Shown here in pieces: positions 33,421-46,165 of a stretch of 64,000 bases of DNA. Under the pieces are notes generated by a model that worked only from the letters and a program-made list of their open reading frames with translations, did no database searches and was not told where the DNA came from. Positions within the stretch are counted from its first letter, which is position 1, and each line of letters begins with the position of its first letter. Both the position numbers and the translations under genes were made by a program. The DNA is from Tipula vernalis (lineage: Eukaryota; Arthropoda; Insecta; Diptera; Tipulidae). The stretch is taken from assembly GCA_958295665.1 (NCBI GenBank), contig OY282559.1, positions 272,006,047-272,070,046 of the forward strand, read 5' to 3'.

Positions 33421-35085
33421 ATATAAACAAAATTTGCTTAATAAGCTTCTCAACAGAAAGTTCGGTGTTGGCTCACTTCAACTGTTTAATCTGACATTTA
33501 TTTTTTGTTTTGCCTCTGGCCGGCCGGTCGGACCCTTTTTGAAAGCTGGCAACCCTAGATGGCAGTCACCACTATTTGGATTTCACTCAGTACCGAATCA
33601 AAGTAGAGAATTTGTAAAATTATTTGCAAATGTGGAGCAGTTGGTACATTTGAAAACAACAGGAAATATCCATTGACGAAGAGGATGTTTTAGAGTTGCA
33701 TTAAAACTACATATTAAAAGGTGATATATTTATACAGCACCAAAAGGCACAAGATATTCAGCAGTGGGTTTAAATGAACTAAACTTGAGGGAAATTAAGC
33801 CTTATGAGACTACCTGAACTGGGGGCGATTATGTATGTAGGGTGCGGTTATGTATTTTTCGTTTTTACATTGAATGAATTTGCCTTATCATACAGATTTT
33901 GAGAGAGGACATCGTTCATTTCGAGGAATTCAAGTTTATATTCAACTTGACGCAACAGAATCCCGATTCTTGATGAGATCATTTATTAAATCCAGAAAAA
34001 AACTTTTTTTACTCAAGAAATGGGAATAATTATTTCCAGCAATGTAAACAGAAGTTAGAAAATTAGAAACAGCTCGAGTATAAACAAAATCTCATAAATT
34101 GTATTTTAATAATAACGATGTAGTAATGGTAGTAATAGGGATAGTAATTAGTGTTAATTAATTTATATATGTACACATTCAGCGATAGATAAATAGAAGA
34201 GAAGATATAATTTTTTGATTAATGTTTTCCATTTTTCTATAGGAAATATTATTTAAGATGAGATATTACATTTCCTTCACATCCTTAATATTTTGGTGTC
34301 TGCATCTATCTAATAATAGGACTTTAATTTTGCCTCTTGTTCATCCATACATATGGTGAGAATGTGAAATGATGTACAAAAGATTTTTCCATTAATAATG
34401 TTTTTGCACACGAGTTTATTTTTAGAGAAAACATGACTTCTAGCATTTATTTTGCTTTATCTTCGTAACACTTGACTCGTACCTTAGATTAGTATGTGCA
34501 GTTAAAATTATTACTCTTTGTTTGAAAATATGCTTTTTACCACACCAATATTAACATTATTAACATCAATACTGGAGGAAACTTTGTTGTGAGGCAAAGG
34601 GTCTCAGGACTCTTAATTATTGTCCACTTGCGTCTGGATTGCTCTGTTTTTTCTACATGTTGAATAAATGATTTGTATTTTATTGCATATGTCATGGACT
34701 ACACCGCACATGACGCAAATTGTTCCGATTACCATAAGTGCTTTCCTCGGAGCAAAATTATTGGCATTTGGTGGTGGATCCAATAAATTAAGGAACTCTG
34801 TTAAATGGAAAATTAATTTTGTGCTGTTTCTGTGATTGGGTCAATTATTTTGTATAGTATGTAAAAATCCCAAATGGCTCTGCCATTCATGATTCAGTTA
34901 ATCGAAACCAAAGCTTGGAAAATCGTTTCTTGTAAGTCGCTCAACCATCTTTAAACCATTGCAAAATTAGGGAATGAAATAAGTCTAACTGTTCTATGAC
35001 TGAGCAAATCTTGACATTGTAATTCATCTTCCATAAAACCTCATTGCAAAGATTGTTCACGTTGTTTCTTTAGATGTTGGGTGCG
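33421..35085. other. No gene seen
   Basis: Noncoding AT-rich DNA. The open frame at 33398-33676 overlaps the dispersed repeat and has no known domain. Confidence 0.5.
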
Positions 35086-35220
35086 TCTCAATAGGGTAGT
35101 GGTTGACCGTCTATAGCCATGTATCACGTGGTCTATGTGGTAACCACCAAATGTGTCTAGTATACCTAGTATACCATTGGTGAAATACTAGAGGCGAGTG
35201 CAGTACACTATAAATGAGCA

Positions 35221-36498
35221 ATGATCAGAACAAATATGGAAACTAATACCCCAGGTGGTACACCTGTTGCTCAGGTAAATCCACCCTCATCGGAGGTCGG
35301 TCTCATGGATTCTAGGGGAGACCAGCCATTGCTATACTACAATTATTTTAACCAATCCCAAGACATGTTGGTGAATAAACAAGCTCAATTGAGTGAAACA
35401 GAAAAGGATAATTCACATCCCTTCCAGAAGAGTAACAAAGTGGCGTATTCTCCGATAAGAGGCGGTAGTCCCTCCATTGGGACCAGCAGCTACAACACTC
35501 GTTCTACAAATAAAGAAAAGCTTCACAATGAATTGTGTAAAGCTAATATGCATTAGTTGAAGCCAACAATATAAACAAGCAACTGAATGTTTCAATTGCA
35601 TGGATGCAGGAGTGTATAAAGACGCTTGAACACGAAGTTAAAGCTCTTAAGCCAAAGGAGGACATCGGTTCTACTCCTAACCAGAATACAACTCCACAAG
35701 AGTATCATATGGATGAAGAAGAACTAGCTCGAGAAACTGAGTTGATTAGAGTTAGAGGTGGGAGAAAAAAAAGGAGACGGAATAATACGCCCTCCCCACC
35801 TCAATTAAAGGATGATGTTCCAAATATTATCCAGAAACAACCAAAAAAAATACCTCCACCACCACCAATAGTAATAGATGAAGTCAAAGCATACGATGTA
35901 CTCTATGAGAAAAATAAAAACAATAACTGCTTCTGATAAGTTTAATGCAAAGGTGATGAATGGGAACACCATCAAAATAAACTTAGAAGATGCTGAAACA
36001 TACAGAAAAATGACAAAAATGTTAAATGAAGAAAAACGTGCTTGACACACGTTTGAAGATAAACGAACCAGACCAATTAGGCTCTCGGCTAAAAACTTAC
36101 ACTCTACGTGTAAACCAGATAAAATAATTGATGACCTGAAAGCAAAAGGATTTAAGGCAACTGAAGCATCGATTAAGCTAAAATGGAGAGGCAAAGTACC
36201 TCTCAACATGTTTATGTTGATCTTCGATATTGATGAAGATATCGAAAAAATTTATCAAATTAAGTACATCTTGGGGTGCAAAGTGATTATGCAGCCTCTA
36301 AGAAGATCTAAGCTTATACCACAATGTAAACAATGTCAAGCCTATGGACATATACAAAAATATTGCAACAGGGAACCCTTGATTGTGAAAGATTGTGTAA
36401 AAGCCCAAAATATTCAACCTAAATGCGTTCACTGTGAAGAAACCCATCCGGCATCTCACTCAACAATTAAGAAGAGAGCTCAAAGAATTGAAAGATGA
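35221..36498 (+). pseudogene. Jockey ORF1 (Gag-like) protein
   Basis: The ATG at 35221 starts a hydrophilic Pro/Ser region of 111 codons. A second piece at 35604-35936 carries a basic stretch (RGGRKKRRRNN) that could bind nucleic acid. After a stop, 36060-36310 reads a pre-C2HC-type domain (KPDKIIDDLKAKGF, then VPLNMFMLIFD). The knuckle CKQCQAYGHIQKYC (CCHC) follows at about 36328-36370, with a second CVHCEETHPASH. ORF1 would form RNA particles for LINE mobility. Three frame breaks make it defunct. Confidence 0.75.
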
Positions 36499-36499
36499 A

Positions 36500-38150
36500 T
36501 TAATCAGTAACTATTTAAGAAAATTAACTAATGATAACAGTACTGATTATTCTCTTTGGAGAGCAACCAAAATACTAGCAGGTGAGAAATGGGCTAGAAA
36601 TAATGAAGACAAAGCTCGGGAATTTGCCGAACACCTCGAAAAAATATTCCAGCCACATGAAGACCAAACGTTGGAAGCCTAGATAATAACTGAACAAGCT
36701 GTGCAGGAAAGTAAAGAAATCCTACCCACAACACTAAAAGAAGTCATGCGTGAGATAAAAGCTAATATGAATACGTAAAAAGCTCCTGGGTACGATCTTA
36801 TTACTGCAGAAACCTTAAAAGAACTGCCAAGGAAAGCTCTGGTGAAACTCACCAATCTTATGAATGCAGCATTTAGAATCAAATGTGTAAAGAGCTTATG
36901 GAAAATTGCAGAAGTAATTATGATCCCAAAACCTGGGAAACCACCACACATAACATCGTCTTATAGGCCAATTTCGGTATTGCCAGTCATGTCCAAACTC
37001 TTTGAGAAGCTTCTGGTAAAACGATTAAATCCGATAATCGAGCACCCAACACTCAACAATTGATCAATAACCAGTATAATTGAGAAAACATTAGAGGAGA
37101 AAAAAATCTGTTCAACTGTTTTTCTAGACGTTGCACAAGCGTTTGATAGAGTGTGGCATGAAGGATTTAACCACAAGTTAAGGAATCTTCTACCAATGCA
37201 ATTTGCTAAGATACTGGAATCTTACTTGAAAAATAGGTTCTTCAGGATTATGTTAGATGATACATTTACTGAATTTAAAGTAATCAATGCAGGAGTTCCA
37301 CAGGGCAGTGAATTAGGGCCGGTTTTATACCTACTATACACTTATGATCTTCCTACATTAGAAAACAACACAGTGGCAACTTTTGCAGATGATATGGTGA
37401 TCTTAGCTGTTCGAAAAAGCAACGAAGAATCAACACAGAAGTTAGAATCAGCTATAACTCAAATATATAAATGGACAAAAAGATGGAGAATAAAACTTAA
37501 TTAAGCTAAATCAATTCACATCAACTTTACAAACAGATGATTCGAACATATTCCGATTACCATAATAAATAATACCGCTTGCGGGAAATAATACCGCATG
37601 CGAACACAGCTAAGTATCGCGGCATGACCCTGGATGCTAAACTATGATGGAAAGCACACGTCAAGAAGAAAAGTGAAGAATTAAGACTTAAATACAGAAA
37701 AATGTATTGGCTGATGGGAAGGGACTCTTCTTTATCAACATACAACAAGCTTCTACTTTATAAGCAAATATTGAAACTGATTTGGACTTATGGTATTCAG
37801 CTTTGGGGTTGTGCCAAACAGAGCAACGTGACGAATATGGTATTAAGGAACATCGTTGATGCACCTTGGTATGTCAGGAATAATGAGCTTCATAGGGACC
37901 CTAAAATGAACCTCATCTTAAACGAAATCCAGGAAAAAGCACGGAGACATAAAGAAAGGCTCCGCCAACATGTGAACATTGAGGCAACACAGCTTCTCAG
38001 CATCACGAATTTAGTACGCAGACTTAAAAGAACCAAACCTTTTGAGCTGGTATGATTGTCAGTTTAAGCAGCATTGTGCTGATATAAAATTCACTACAAA
38101 GATGTACTTCAATTTACCAAACACTATGGAACGCCAATGGGAAGAAGCCA
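36500..38150 (+). pseudogene. Jockey ORF2 remnant: reverse transcriptase
   Basis: It begins in the linker before RT (DYSLWRATKILAGEKW, about 36545-36590). RT blocks: APGYD, IPKPGKPPH, SYRPISVLPVMSKLFE, FLDVAQAFDRVWH (first Asp), GVPQGSELGP and TFADDMVILA (catalytic FADD intact). The C-terminal region has LLLYKQILKLIWTYGIQLWG and IVDAPWYVRN to 38050. Stops occur at about 36667, 36776, 37063 and 37503, with frame changes near 37550-37700. The endonuclease domain that should precede it is gone, fused out between about 36470 and 36500. Confidence 0.85.
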
Positions 38151-38404
38151 AAGATTAATTTAAGTTAGTAAATTAAGTCAGAAACAAATTGCTAATTAGT
38201 CCAGGAGACTAGATTGTAATTACATATAATTTGCCCAGATCCGCTTTGCGTTTTTCTCACAATTGATTTTTGTAATATCCAAACCATTTGCACTGTAAGA
38301 AATAAATAAATAACAAATAACCCATACAAGCAACAAACATATCTTTTTATTATATGAATACCATTCTGAAGTTAGCTTTAGGCAGAGTAATTCTTTAACA
38401 TTTC

Positions 38405-38620
38405 TGTAATTGATTTGAGTGTACGATCAAGACTAAGGAAGATTCCCTTACACCCTTTTGGTATAACAAAATCGAAGGAAAGGAAAGGTATGCTATTTAG
38501 TACCAAAGAATCGACCCGGTTCCAGACACTTAAGTAGTTGATATAGTAAATGAGTTAGCACAAGACAACACAATTTCTAATTGCAGGTTCAATTGCTTCT
38601 TAAGTTCCCGTAAAGTTGAT
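38405..38620. repeat. Diverged copy of the 40-43 kb tandem unit
   Basis: GATTTGAGTGTACGATCAAG, ACAAAATCGAAGGA, TCGACCCGGTT-CAGACAC and AGCACAAGACAACACAAT follow in the same order as in the units at 39992, 40678 and 41822. It is more diverged and lies outside the 6.7 kb insertion. Confidence 0.7.
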
Positions 38621-38624
38621 TTAG

Positions 38625-39160
38625 GTTTTACTTTCTTTTACTCTAGTAAAATAAAGTATAGTAATCATGAAAATTTTGGACCTTGAGATTTTTAGAGATT
38701 TATGTGTTTTGAGGTCCCCTGAGTCCGAAAAAGTGGGTTTCGAAATGGTGTCTGTCTGTCTGTCTGTCAGTCTGTCAGTCTGTCTGTATCCTCTCTACAG
38801 CCCAGATGGTTTAACCAATCGAATTGGAACTTCAGATTTAAGCTTTTTTGATAAATTGGGAGGTCCCAGTGAATTTTACTCCAAATCGGCTAACCGGAAG
38901 TGGCCACTCCCTTGGTCCAGAAAATTTATTTTGCAAATATCTTAAAAAGTATAAGGTTTACAAAAAATTACCTAACAACAAAATGTTTCCAAAAATTAAA
39001 AACAAATAAAAATAAAAAATAAAAAATTTAAAAAAAAAATTTAAAAATTTAAAAATTTAAAAATTTAAAAATTAAAAAATTAAAAAAAAAAAATTAAATT
39101 TCTCAAAATTCTCTGTTCGTAAAAGAAAGTCGTGTGTTGGCCACACCTCCATTTTTTTTG
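38625..39160. repeat. Dispersed repeat, copy 2 (module A then B) with CTGT microsatellite
   Basis: Module A (38625-38930) matches 33185-33410 and contains a (CTGT)n/(CAGT) tract at about 38751-38788. After an AAAATTT low-complexity tract (38995-39100) comes module B (39100-39155), matching 33120-33180. Confidence 0.7.
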
Positions 39161-39656
39161 TTTGGTTTGCATTAATTTTTAAATAACTAGTCATATTGTT
39201 ATTCCTGCAAATTTGTTGTTATGCTTGAAAAGTATTTGAATCTAACTAATAACTATCTAAATCTAATTTTGTAGTTTATTAGGATGACAGCTGTATTCTA
39301 AAAAAATCAATTATTAGTTTGCTGGATCAGATTTCTGTATTATTCTTAACAACGTAATCATTATTACTTTAAATTTCACTTAAAACTTATAAATAGTAGG
39401 AGACGACCTAACATAATAAATATATTTAGATTAGAATCAGCTGCTTATTCAAATGATTTCCGCCATACTGGTCACTGCTGCAACTCATAACCACAGTTCA
39501 GCTAAAACTGCTATAAAAATGAAGCCAGTTATTATTCATTTCGAAATAAGAGAAAAACTTCTACTTAAAAGTGGTACCTTTTACGAAAAAAGGTAACTCT
39601 TAGTACTTATTATTTTTTATATTGGCACAAAGGAAGTTTACACAACATAATTTAGG

Positions 39657-39974
39657 TGTTTGATTCAACATTATTTTCCGCTTACCGTTGGTCAGTGCTG
39701 GACAAAAATAACGTCTTGTTGAGTATACTTATAAACACTAAATTTTATTTGTTTGCGTTGTTTCTTATATACAAAAAAAATTATACCTTTTACAACAACA
39801 GTATAAAAATATGCTAATTGTACATTAATTATATAATTAATGTAATTTGTACAAATTTATAGGTAAAAACTGCTGACAATGAAATATATATTTGGTAAAC
39901 TGATAACAATAAAAAATATATAAAAAAAGATGCAATATAGTGCATAGTGCATACAGTATCTAATTTCTGCAAAT
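39657..39974 (-). repeat. 3' LTR, distal part
   Basis: It matches 50856-51177 at well over 90%, with small indels (for example an extra ACAAATTTAT near 39850). It ends at the 25-bp segment 39950-39974 that is repeated at 46664-46688. Confidence 0.9.
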
Positions 39975-39991
39975 TGATTGATTGATTGATT

Positions 39992-42900
39992 GTGAGTGTA
40001 CGGCCAAGCATTATAGCAAGTCTCCCGGACTCCCGGGCACACACCGTACACCCGTTTACACATAACAAAACCGAAGGATAGGATAGGATTATTAGTTGGG
40101 ACAGACTCGACCCGGTTACAGACACCAATGCGATCGATAGTTAGTAAATAGACGGCACAAAAGACAACACAATCTAACTACATTTTTAGATGATCATTTC
40201 TCTGGAATCCAGGGCCGGATACTCAGGACTCCCTAAACCTAAATTAAAAATTATTAATGTTGTAATTTTCCCCTGTTCGCCTTTCATTAATTTACCTGAT
40301 AAAATATTTAAGAAAATCTAAAATTACTAAGTTCAAATTATAATTATAATTACCATTACAGTAGAACTCGCTTATAGCGAACACTCAAGGGACACAATTT
40401 TGTTCACTATAGCCGGGTGTTCATTTTAATCAAATATTCGTTTACGTTTATAAACGTAGTTCTTTGTTTGTAGTGTATAAGAAAAAATAAGTGTTCGTGC
40501 AAATTCAAGGCACACAACTATATGACAAAACTATATGATCATTATAAGCTTTTGTTCGTTATATACATGGTTTGATATAAACGGATTCTACTGTATTATA
40601 AAAAACATCATTATAACAAAATAAAGCTACATTTAAATAAAATAAAGTTGAAATTAAACTTTCATGAGTTATTATGAGTGTACGACCAAGCATCATAGCA
40701 GGATCTCCCGGACTCCCGGGCCCATGCCGTATATCCGTACACATATAACAAAACTGAAGGATTGGATAGGATTATTAGTTGGGACAGACTCGACCCGGTT
40801 ACAGACACCAATGCGATAGATAGTTAGTAAATTATTAGTACAATATATAATAAATAGGTTAGCACAAGACAGCACAATCTAACTACATTATTAGATGATT
40901 ATTTCTCTGGAATCCAGGGCCGGATACTCAGGACTCCCTAAATCCTAAATCTAAAACAGGGCTTAAAAAGTATTAATTACTAGTGTTGTAATTTCATCCT
41001 TGTCCGTCTTTCATTAATTTACCTGATAAAATATTTAATAAAACTTTAAAATAACAGCGCTTATTTCCTTATTAATGGTCCTTTATATCCAATTAAAAAT
41101 TATTACTTACTGCAACAAGAATTAACATAAACATTAAACCGTTTAAACATAAAATTTTACTTAAAACTAATCAGAAATTTCCTACCGATTAAGAAAAGAA
41201 AATATATAATTATGAATTCAATTATTTTATAAAATTTATATAAAATGATTAACATGATAATATTACAGCACCACAATACAAAGATTTATTAATAATTCAA
41301 TAAATCAATTAGGTACTATAAGTATATTAAGAATCAACAAATAAAATTAACATACAAATCCTCAGACGACTCTGAAAACTAAATTTAATTAATAAACATC
41401 ATATTAACCAATTTTACTTAAATGAATAATTATTATAACAGGACCTTCAGTATTCCCGAGCACACATCGTACACCCATTTATCCATCCCCAACCGAAGGA
41501 TAAGAGTAAATTGTTAGTAATTATATAGTAAAAATAGTTAGCACAGGACAACACAATTTCTAAACTACAACTTATTCATTACTTATTAATCCTGGAGGGT
41601 TGATTCAAACTAAAATTTAAATTTGAAATTCGGGATTAATTTTGATGCCCTATAATAATGATTAATTCTAGAACTATGTTTATTCTGAAAATTGGATTAT
41701 TTATTAGTAAATTAAACAGAGATCCCTTTAAGTATTTTAAAACTAAATTAATTAAAATATATTAATGGACAAAACAGAATATATTACACATTACAAAAAA
41801 TTAACATTTTATTGATTGAGAGTGTACGGCCAAGCATTATAGCAGGATCTCCCGGACTCCCGGGCACACACAGTACACCCATGTACATATTACAAAACCG
41901 AAGGATAGGATAGGATTATTAGTTGGGCCAGACACGACCCGGTTACAGAGACCAAAGTGATCGATAGTTAGTAAATTATTAGTACAATATATAATAAATA
42001 GATTAGCACAAGACAGCACAATCTAACTATATTATTAAATTATCATTTCTCTGAAATCCAGGGCCGGATACTCAAGGCTCCCTAAATTTAAATCGGGACA
42101 TAAAATTATTAATGTTGTAATTTCCCCTGTCGGCCGTTCATTAATTTACCTGATAAAATATTTAAGCAAAATTTAAAATTACTAAGCTAAGATTACAAAA
42201 ACCGCGCTTATTTCATTTTTCATGGTCCTTCTATATCTAATTAATTAATTATCACATACTGCAACATGAATTAAAATGAACGTTAACAACTATTTTAAAC
42301 ATAAAATTTTACTTAAAACTAATCAGAAATTTCCTACCGATCAAGAAAAAGAGAATAAATAATTAAAAATTCAATTATTTTATAAAATTTATAATAAATA
42401 ATTTAAAAATGATAATGTTACAGCACCACAACAGCCTAAAATCATCAATAATTCAGTTAGTACTATAAGTAGTATATCAAGAATCAACAAATAAAATCAA
42501 TATATAATTTCCCAGGCAATTCTGAAAACTAATTTTAATTAATAAATCACCATAATATTAAAGCTAATTCTGAATTTCAGGATTAATTTAATCTCCATAT
42601 GAAAGATTGATTCTGGAACTATGTTATATTCTGAAAATTAAATTATTTATTAGCAAATTAAGGAAGAGAAACCTTTAAATATTTTTAATCTAAATTAATT
42701 ATTATATATTAATGAGCAAAACACAATATATTACATAGAAGAATTACAAAAATTAACATTTTATGAAATTGCCTATGTAAACTCTCCCACTTCTAAGCTA
42801 AAATTCCAAAAGAATGTTTAAACATTTTAAATTGTTAAGTTATAATTTAAATTCACAGCACTTGTTCCATTAGTTACCATTCTCCTGTAAATAGTTAATT

Positions 42901-43290
42901 AATTGTTTACCTATTGCAACTAGATTTAAAAATAAAAGTTGAAAATTTATATTTAACCAAACTATTAAATTTAAATTAATCGGCAATTTCCTACAAATCT
43001 AGAAAAAGGAAATTAATAATGTAGAAATTAATTATTTATTTATAAAAGTATATAATATAATTTAAACATTGATACTACGCAATACTACGCAAAAAAGTCT
43101 AGAATATCAATAATTTAGTTGAGTACTACATGTACCTATATATGATATTTACTAATAAAACACAATTAGAGTTTCCCAGGTATCCCTGAAAATTAAATTG
43201 CTTTACTACATAATTAATAGAAATTAACTTATATAAATTAGTTAGTGATAAATAAAATAAAATAGATAACACAAGAACAATACATTTTCT
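39992..43290 (-). repeat. Tandem array of ~1.0-1.15 kb noncoding units
   Basis: Units start near 39992 (short copy), 40678, 41822 and a diverged one near 42776. Each full unit shares, in order, GAGTGTACGGCCAAGC, the CCCGGACTCCCGGGC block, TCGACCCGGTTACAGA, ATCCAGGGCCGGATACTCA, TTCCTACCGAT and TTACAGCACCACAA. On the minus strand each unit ends in GTACACTC plus an AATCAAT-like string, recalling the simple-repeat tail of the insertion. Paired short frames in the copies (40693-40875, 41837-42019) are too short and domain-free to be genes. Confidence 0.75.
40359..40593. mobile_element. pogo/Tigger-like MITE
   Basis: CAGTAGAACTCGCTTATAGC (40359 on) and its near reverse complement ending TTCTACTG (40593) form ~24 bp terminal repeats. 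TA duplicates flank it (40357-40358, 40594-40595). It is 235 bp with no ORF and lies within the first tandem unit. Confidence 0.8.
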
Positions 43291-44285
43291 ACGCTACATA
43301 ACTGCTGCTTGAAGTTTCTGGATGTTGAGCGAGAATTCATCAATATTTCTGTAGCTTGGAGACGATCTAACAATTATATATAATTATATATACTTAATAT
43401 CAACTGGACCATCAGACAAAAATACCCGAACAAACTATGACACTTTGGTATAATTAAATTAAATTAAACTGACAAGTATTGAAATATTTTCATCAATACC
43501 TCAAATAATTTTGCAATCCAATGCAGTATACAATATCATATAAAAAGGAATTTCCCTTATTCTAGATAACGTACTATGCTATTCATTTAATTAGTATAAT
43601 ATTTCAATCTATATACATAAATATTTAACGAAATAGCAACATTAATATAAATTACAATTAAATACCAATAAAGTGATTGATTTTAGCAGAAGATAATTTT
43701 TGATAATTGCAACGACAAGAAACTTATCAAAATAAATCCCTACAATATGTAATATCAAACGGTAGCATCAGTTTCATAAAAAGAAATTTATTGAAACCAA
43801 ATCAACACAAATAAGCAACGTTGTAAACGCCCACGACTTTAACTAAGTCGACTGAGCGGTAAATTGCACGAGTAGCAAAATCAGCTACCCCAAAATCAGC
43901 TCCAATGATTAATCCCGGATGTCATCCAAATATTTATGTCTGATAGTGTACATATTCAATTGATTTGCTTCAACTTAGTCATTTTCGCAACCCAAAAATA
44001 AAACTTATAAAATATTAGACTACCTAAATAAAAATCCAATTAGCATCATTTACCAATTGAAGAGATCACCGCCACCAAAAACCTGAACCTAATCAATAAT
44101 TCAGAAATTTATCTCTTTATTAATAAATAAATACAAATATGTATATCCAAAATTTTAACTCAGTTCACGGATCTCATTCCCTGCCAAATCAAGCATGTAA
44201 AGTAAATAAAACAATAAATAATAAATAAATAAATAAATGCAAGAAAATTAACCCTTACTTTCTTAAAAATGTATCGATGTGTCCA
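43291..44285. other. AT-rich part of the insertion, no gene seen
   Basis: Noncoding. A short unique-looking block occurs near 43830-43930. No recognised family. Confidence 0.5.
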
Positions 44286-44354
44286 ACCAAAACCAACAAA
44301 AATGTTTATACGTATGTTGTTTGTTTATGTATAAACATTTTTGTTGGTTTTGGT
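44286..44354. repeat. 26-bp stem hairpin
   Basis: ACCAAAACCAACAAAAATGT... (44286-44311) pairs with its reverse complement (44329-44354) around a 17-nt loop. No mismatch seen. Confidence 0.85.
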
Positions 44355-44984
44355 CCAACGCCACTACATAAAAAGCCATGACACAAAAATGTGTGGTAGT
44401 ATGTGTTAAGGGGATAAAGATTTTTATTTTCCTATGAAACGTAGACAAAATCATATGGGATTTTCAAACACATTTTTTTATATCGTCTCTATTTTCAATT
44501 TAAATAAATATTTTTATTTACAAATATAAATAATTTGATATCAAATATATTGAAATGTAAATTGTGAACAATTTTGATTGAAATTAATAATCATTTATTA
44601 AGTAATTTTGCATTTTTATAAAAATATTTGTTTCGGCATGCTTCGTGTTCCTCTAATCTTAATAAATTTATTAAGATTAGAGGAACACGAAGCATGCCGA
44701 AACAAATATTTTTATAAAAATGCAAAATTACTTAATAAATGATTATTAATTTCAATCAAAATTGTTCACAATTTACATTTCAATATATTTGATATCAAAT
44801 TATTTATATTTGTAAATAAAAATATTTATTTAAATTGAAAATAGACACGATATAAAAAAATGTGTTTGAAAATCCCATAGTATTTTGTTTACGTTTCATA
44901 GAAAATAAAAATCTTTATTCCCCTCTTTATATTAGTGGTTTGACTTTTTAGACTGATGTCACGGCTATTTATGTAGTGGCATTG
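44355..44984. repeat. ~630 bp zero-loop palindrome
   Basis: The centre lies between 44666 and 44667 (AATAAA/TTTATT). The first ~178 bp on each side match without a mismatch that I could see. Matching continues with scattered changes and indels to about 44355 and 44984. No spacer. Directly adjoins the 26-bp hairpin. Confidence 0.88.
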
Positions 44985-45832
44985 ATGTGTCATATACGTA
45001 ATTATGACGATTATGTGTACATCCCACCATCTAAATTTCAATAAATCCATTAAGACAACCATTAAACTCAAAAATCAAATCTTAACTTAATTTAAACCAA
45101 CATTTCTAAATTCGCATTTCATTTATCTATTTATTTATTTATTTAGACAATTTATAATTTATAATAATAATTAAATTAATTAGAAAACAATTTGATTCAT
45201 TATGTAATACCCTGTAAAAAAATTTATTAATCCTATCTAAATAAACCGTTCAAATGAATTGTATAAGACAGCTCCCAATTCCAATTCGACTCAAACCAAT
45301 TCGATTATACAAAGTATAAAAATCCTATTTGAGTCGAATATACAAATTCCACTGCACTTACACAAACATACATGATTTCAATAATAGCTGCATTTTGTTG
45401 AGAAAAAATTAATTCGAATTATTTTGGAGTTATCTCTTTCTCAACAGAACAAGCCGCGAAATATTTTCTCGCTTTAATTTTTATATTCTATGTTGGTATT
45501 TCTTCGGTTTTTCATTCAAGCAGTTACGTATTTTATTTGTTCGAGCTCGAATTAAATAATTCAAATTTTTTGTTCGAATCATTTAATTCCTGTCACGTGC
45601 AATTGTTGTTGTAAATTTCTCAACAAAATACAGCTAATATCATAGTTGTTTCGTGAGTACACAAAAACACAAAAATATTAATACACCTGCATTCAAGTAA
45701 CAAAATCCTATATACTAAAACCAAAAACATACTAAAACCACCAACACACATTGACGATAAATATTTTCTACCATCTTTCATGTGCGTATTAGTAGGCCTT
45801 ATAGTATATATAAACACACTTAAACTATGTAA

Positions 45833-46165
45833 CGCAAAAAATTCTCTTTTTGTTGTTGTTTGTGCGTTATAATACACAAACCAACAAAATATATTACATT
45901 TCCTTAACAGAATCCGTGTAAAGAGCGAACAAGCAGCTGTACAACCATATTGTTGATCCTACCATATATGAATCAAGTTGTATGGATGCCTTAGTGCCCA
46001 TTTCACACAACAGTAAATTACTTGTGACTGCTGTATCAAAACCAACGTAAAGATTCTCTTTCTCGTTGTTGTTTGTACTTTATAATACAAAAACCAACAA
46101 AACCACGCACACTTCCTTCACAGAAATCGTGCAAAGAGAAAACGACATAGCTACATAGTACACAA
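45833..46165. repeat. Two ~110 bp direct repeats
   Basis: Copies at about 45833-45935 and 46040-46145 share ATTCTCTTT-TTGTTGTT, TTTATAATAC-CAAACCAACAAAA, CAC-TTCCTTCACAGAA and GTGCAAAGAG strings at about 80% identity. A small 12-bp inverted pair (45284-45295 and 45328-45339) lies upstream. Confidence 0.65.

Larger units (their letters stand above)
35090..38330 (+). mobile_element. Jockey-like LINE with endonuclease deleted
   Basis: An ORF1 with a pre-C2HC region and zinc knuckles is followed almost directly by an RT of Jockey type (GVPQGS-x-LGP, FADDMVILA, IVDAPWYVRN). The ~0.7-0.9 kb endonuclease region is absent. A tail of AAATAAATAAATAAC at about 38308-38322 marks the 3' end. Multiple stops. 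Confidence 0.85.

Noticed and set aside
40693..42019. Two similar 60-codon minus-strand frames (40693-40875, 41837-42019)
   Set aside because: They are the same segment of a tandem noncoding unit; similarity reflects the repeat and no domain is present.
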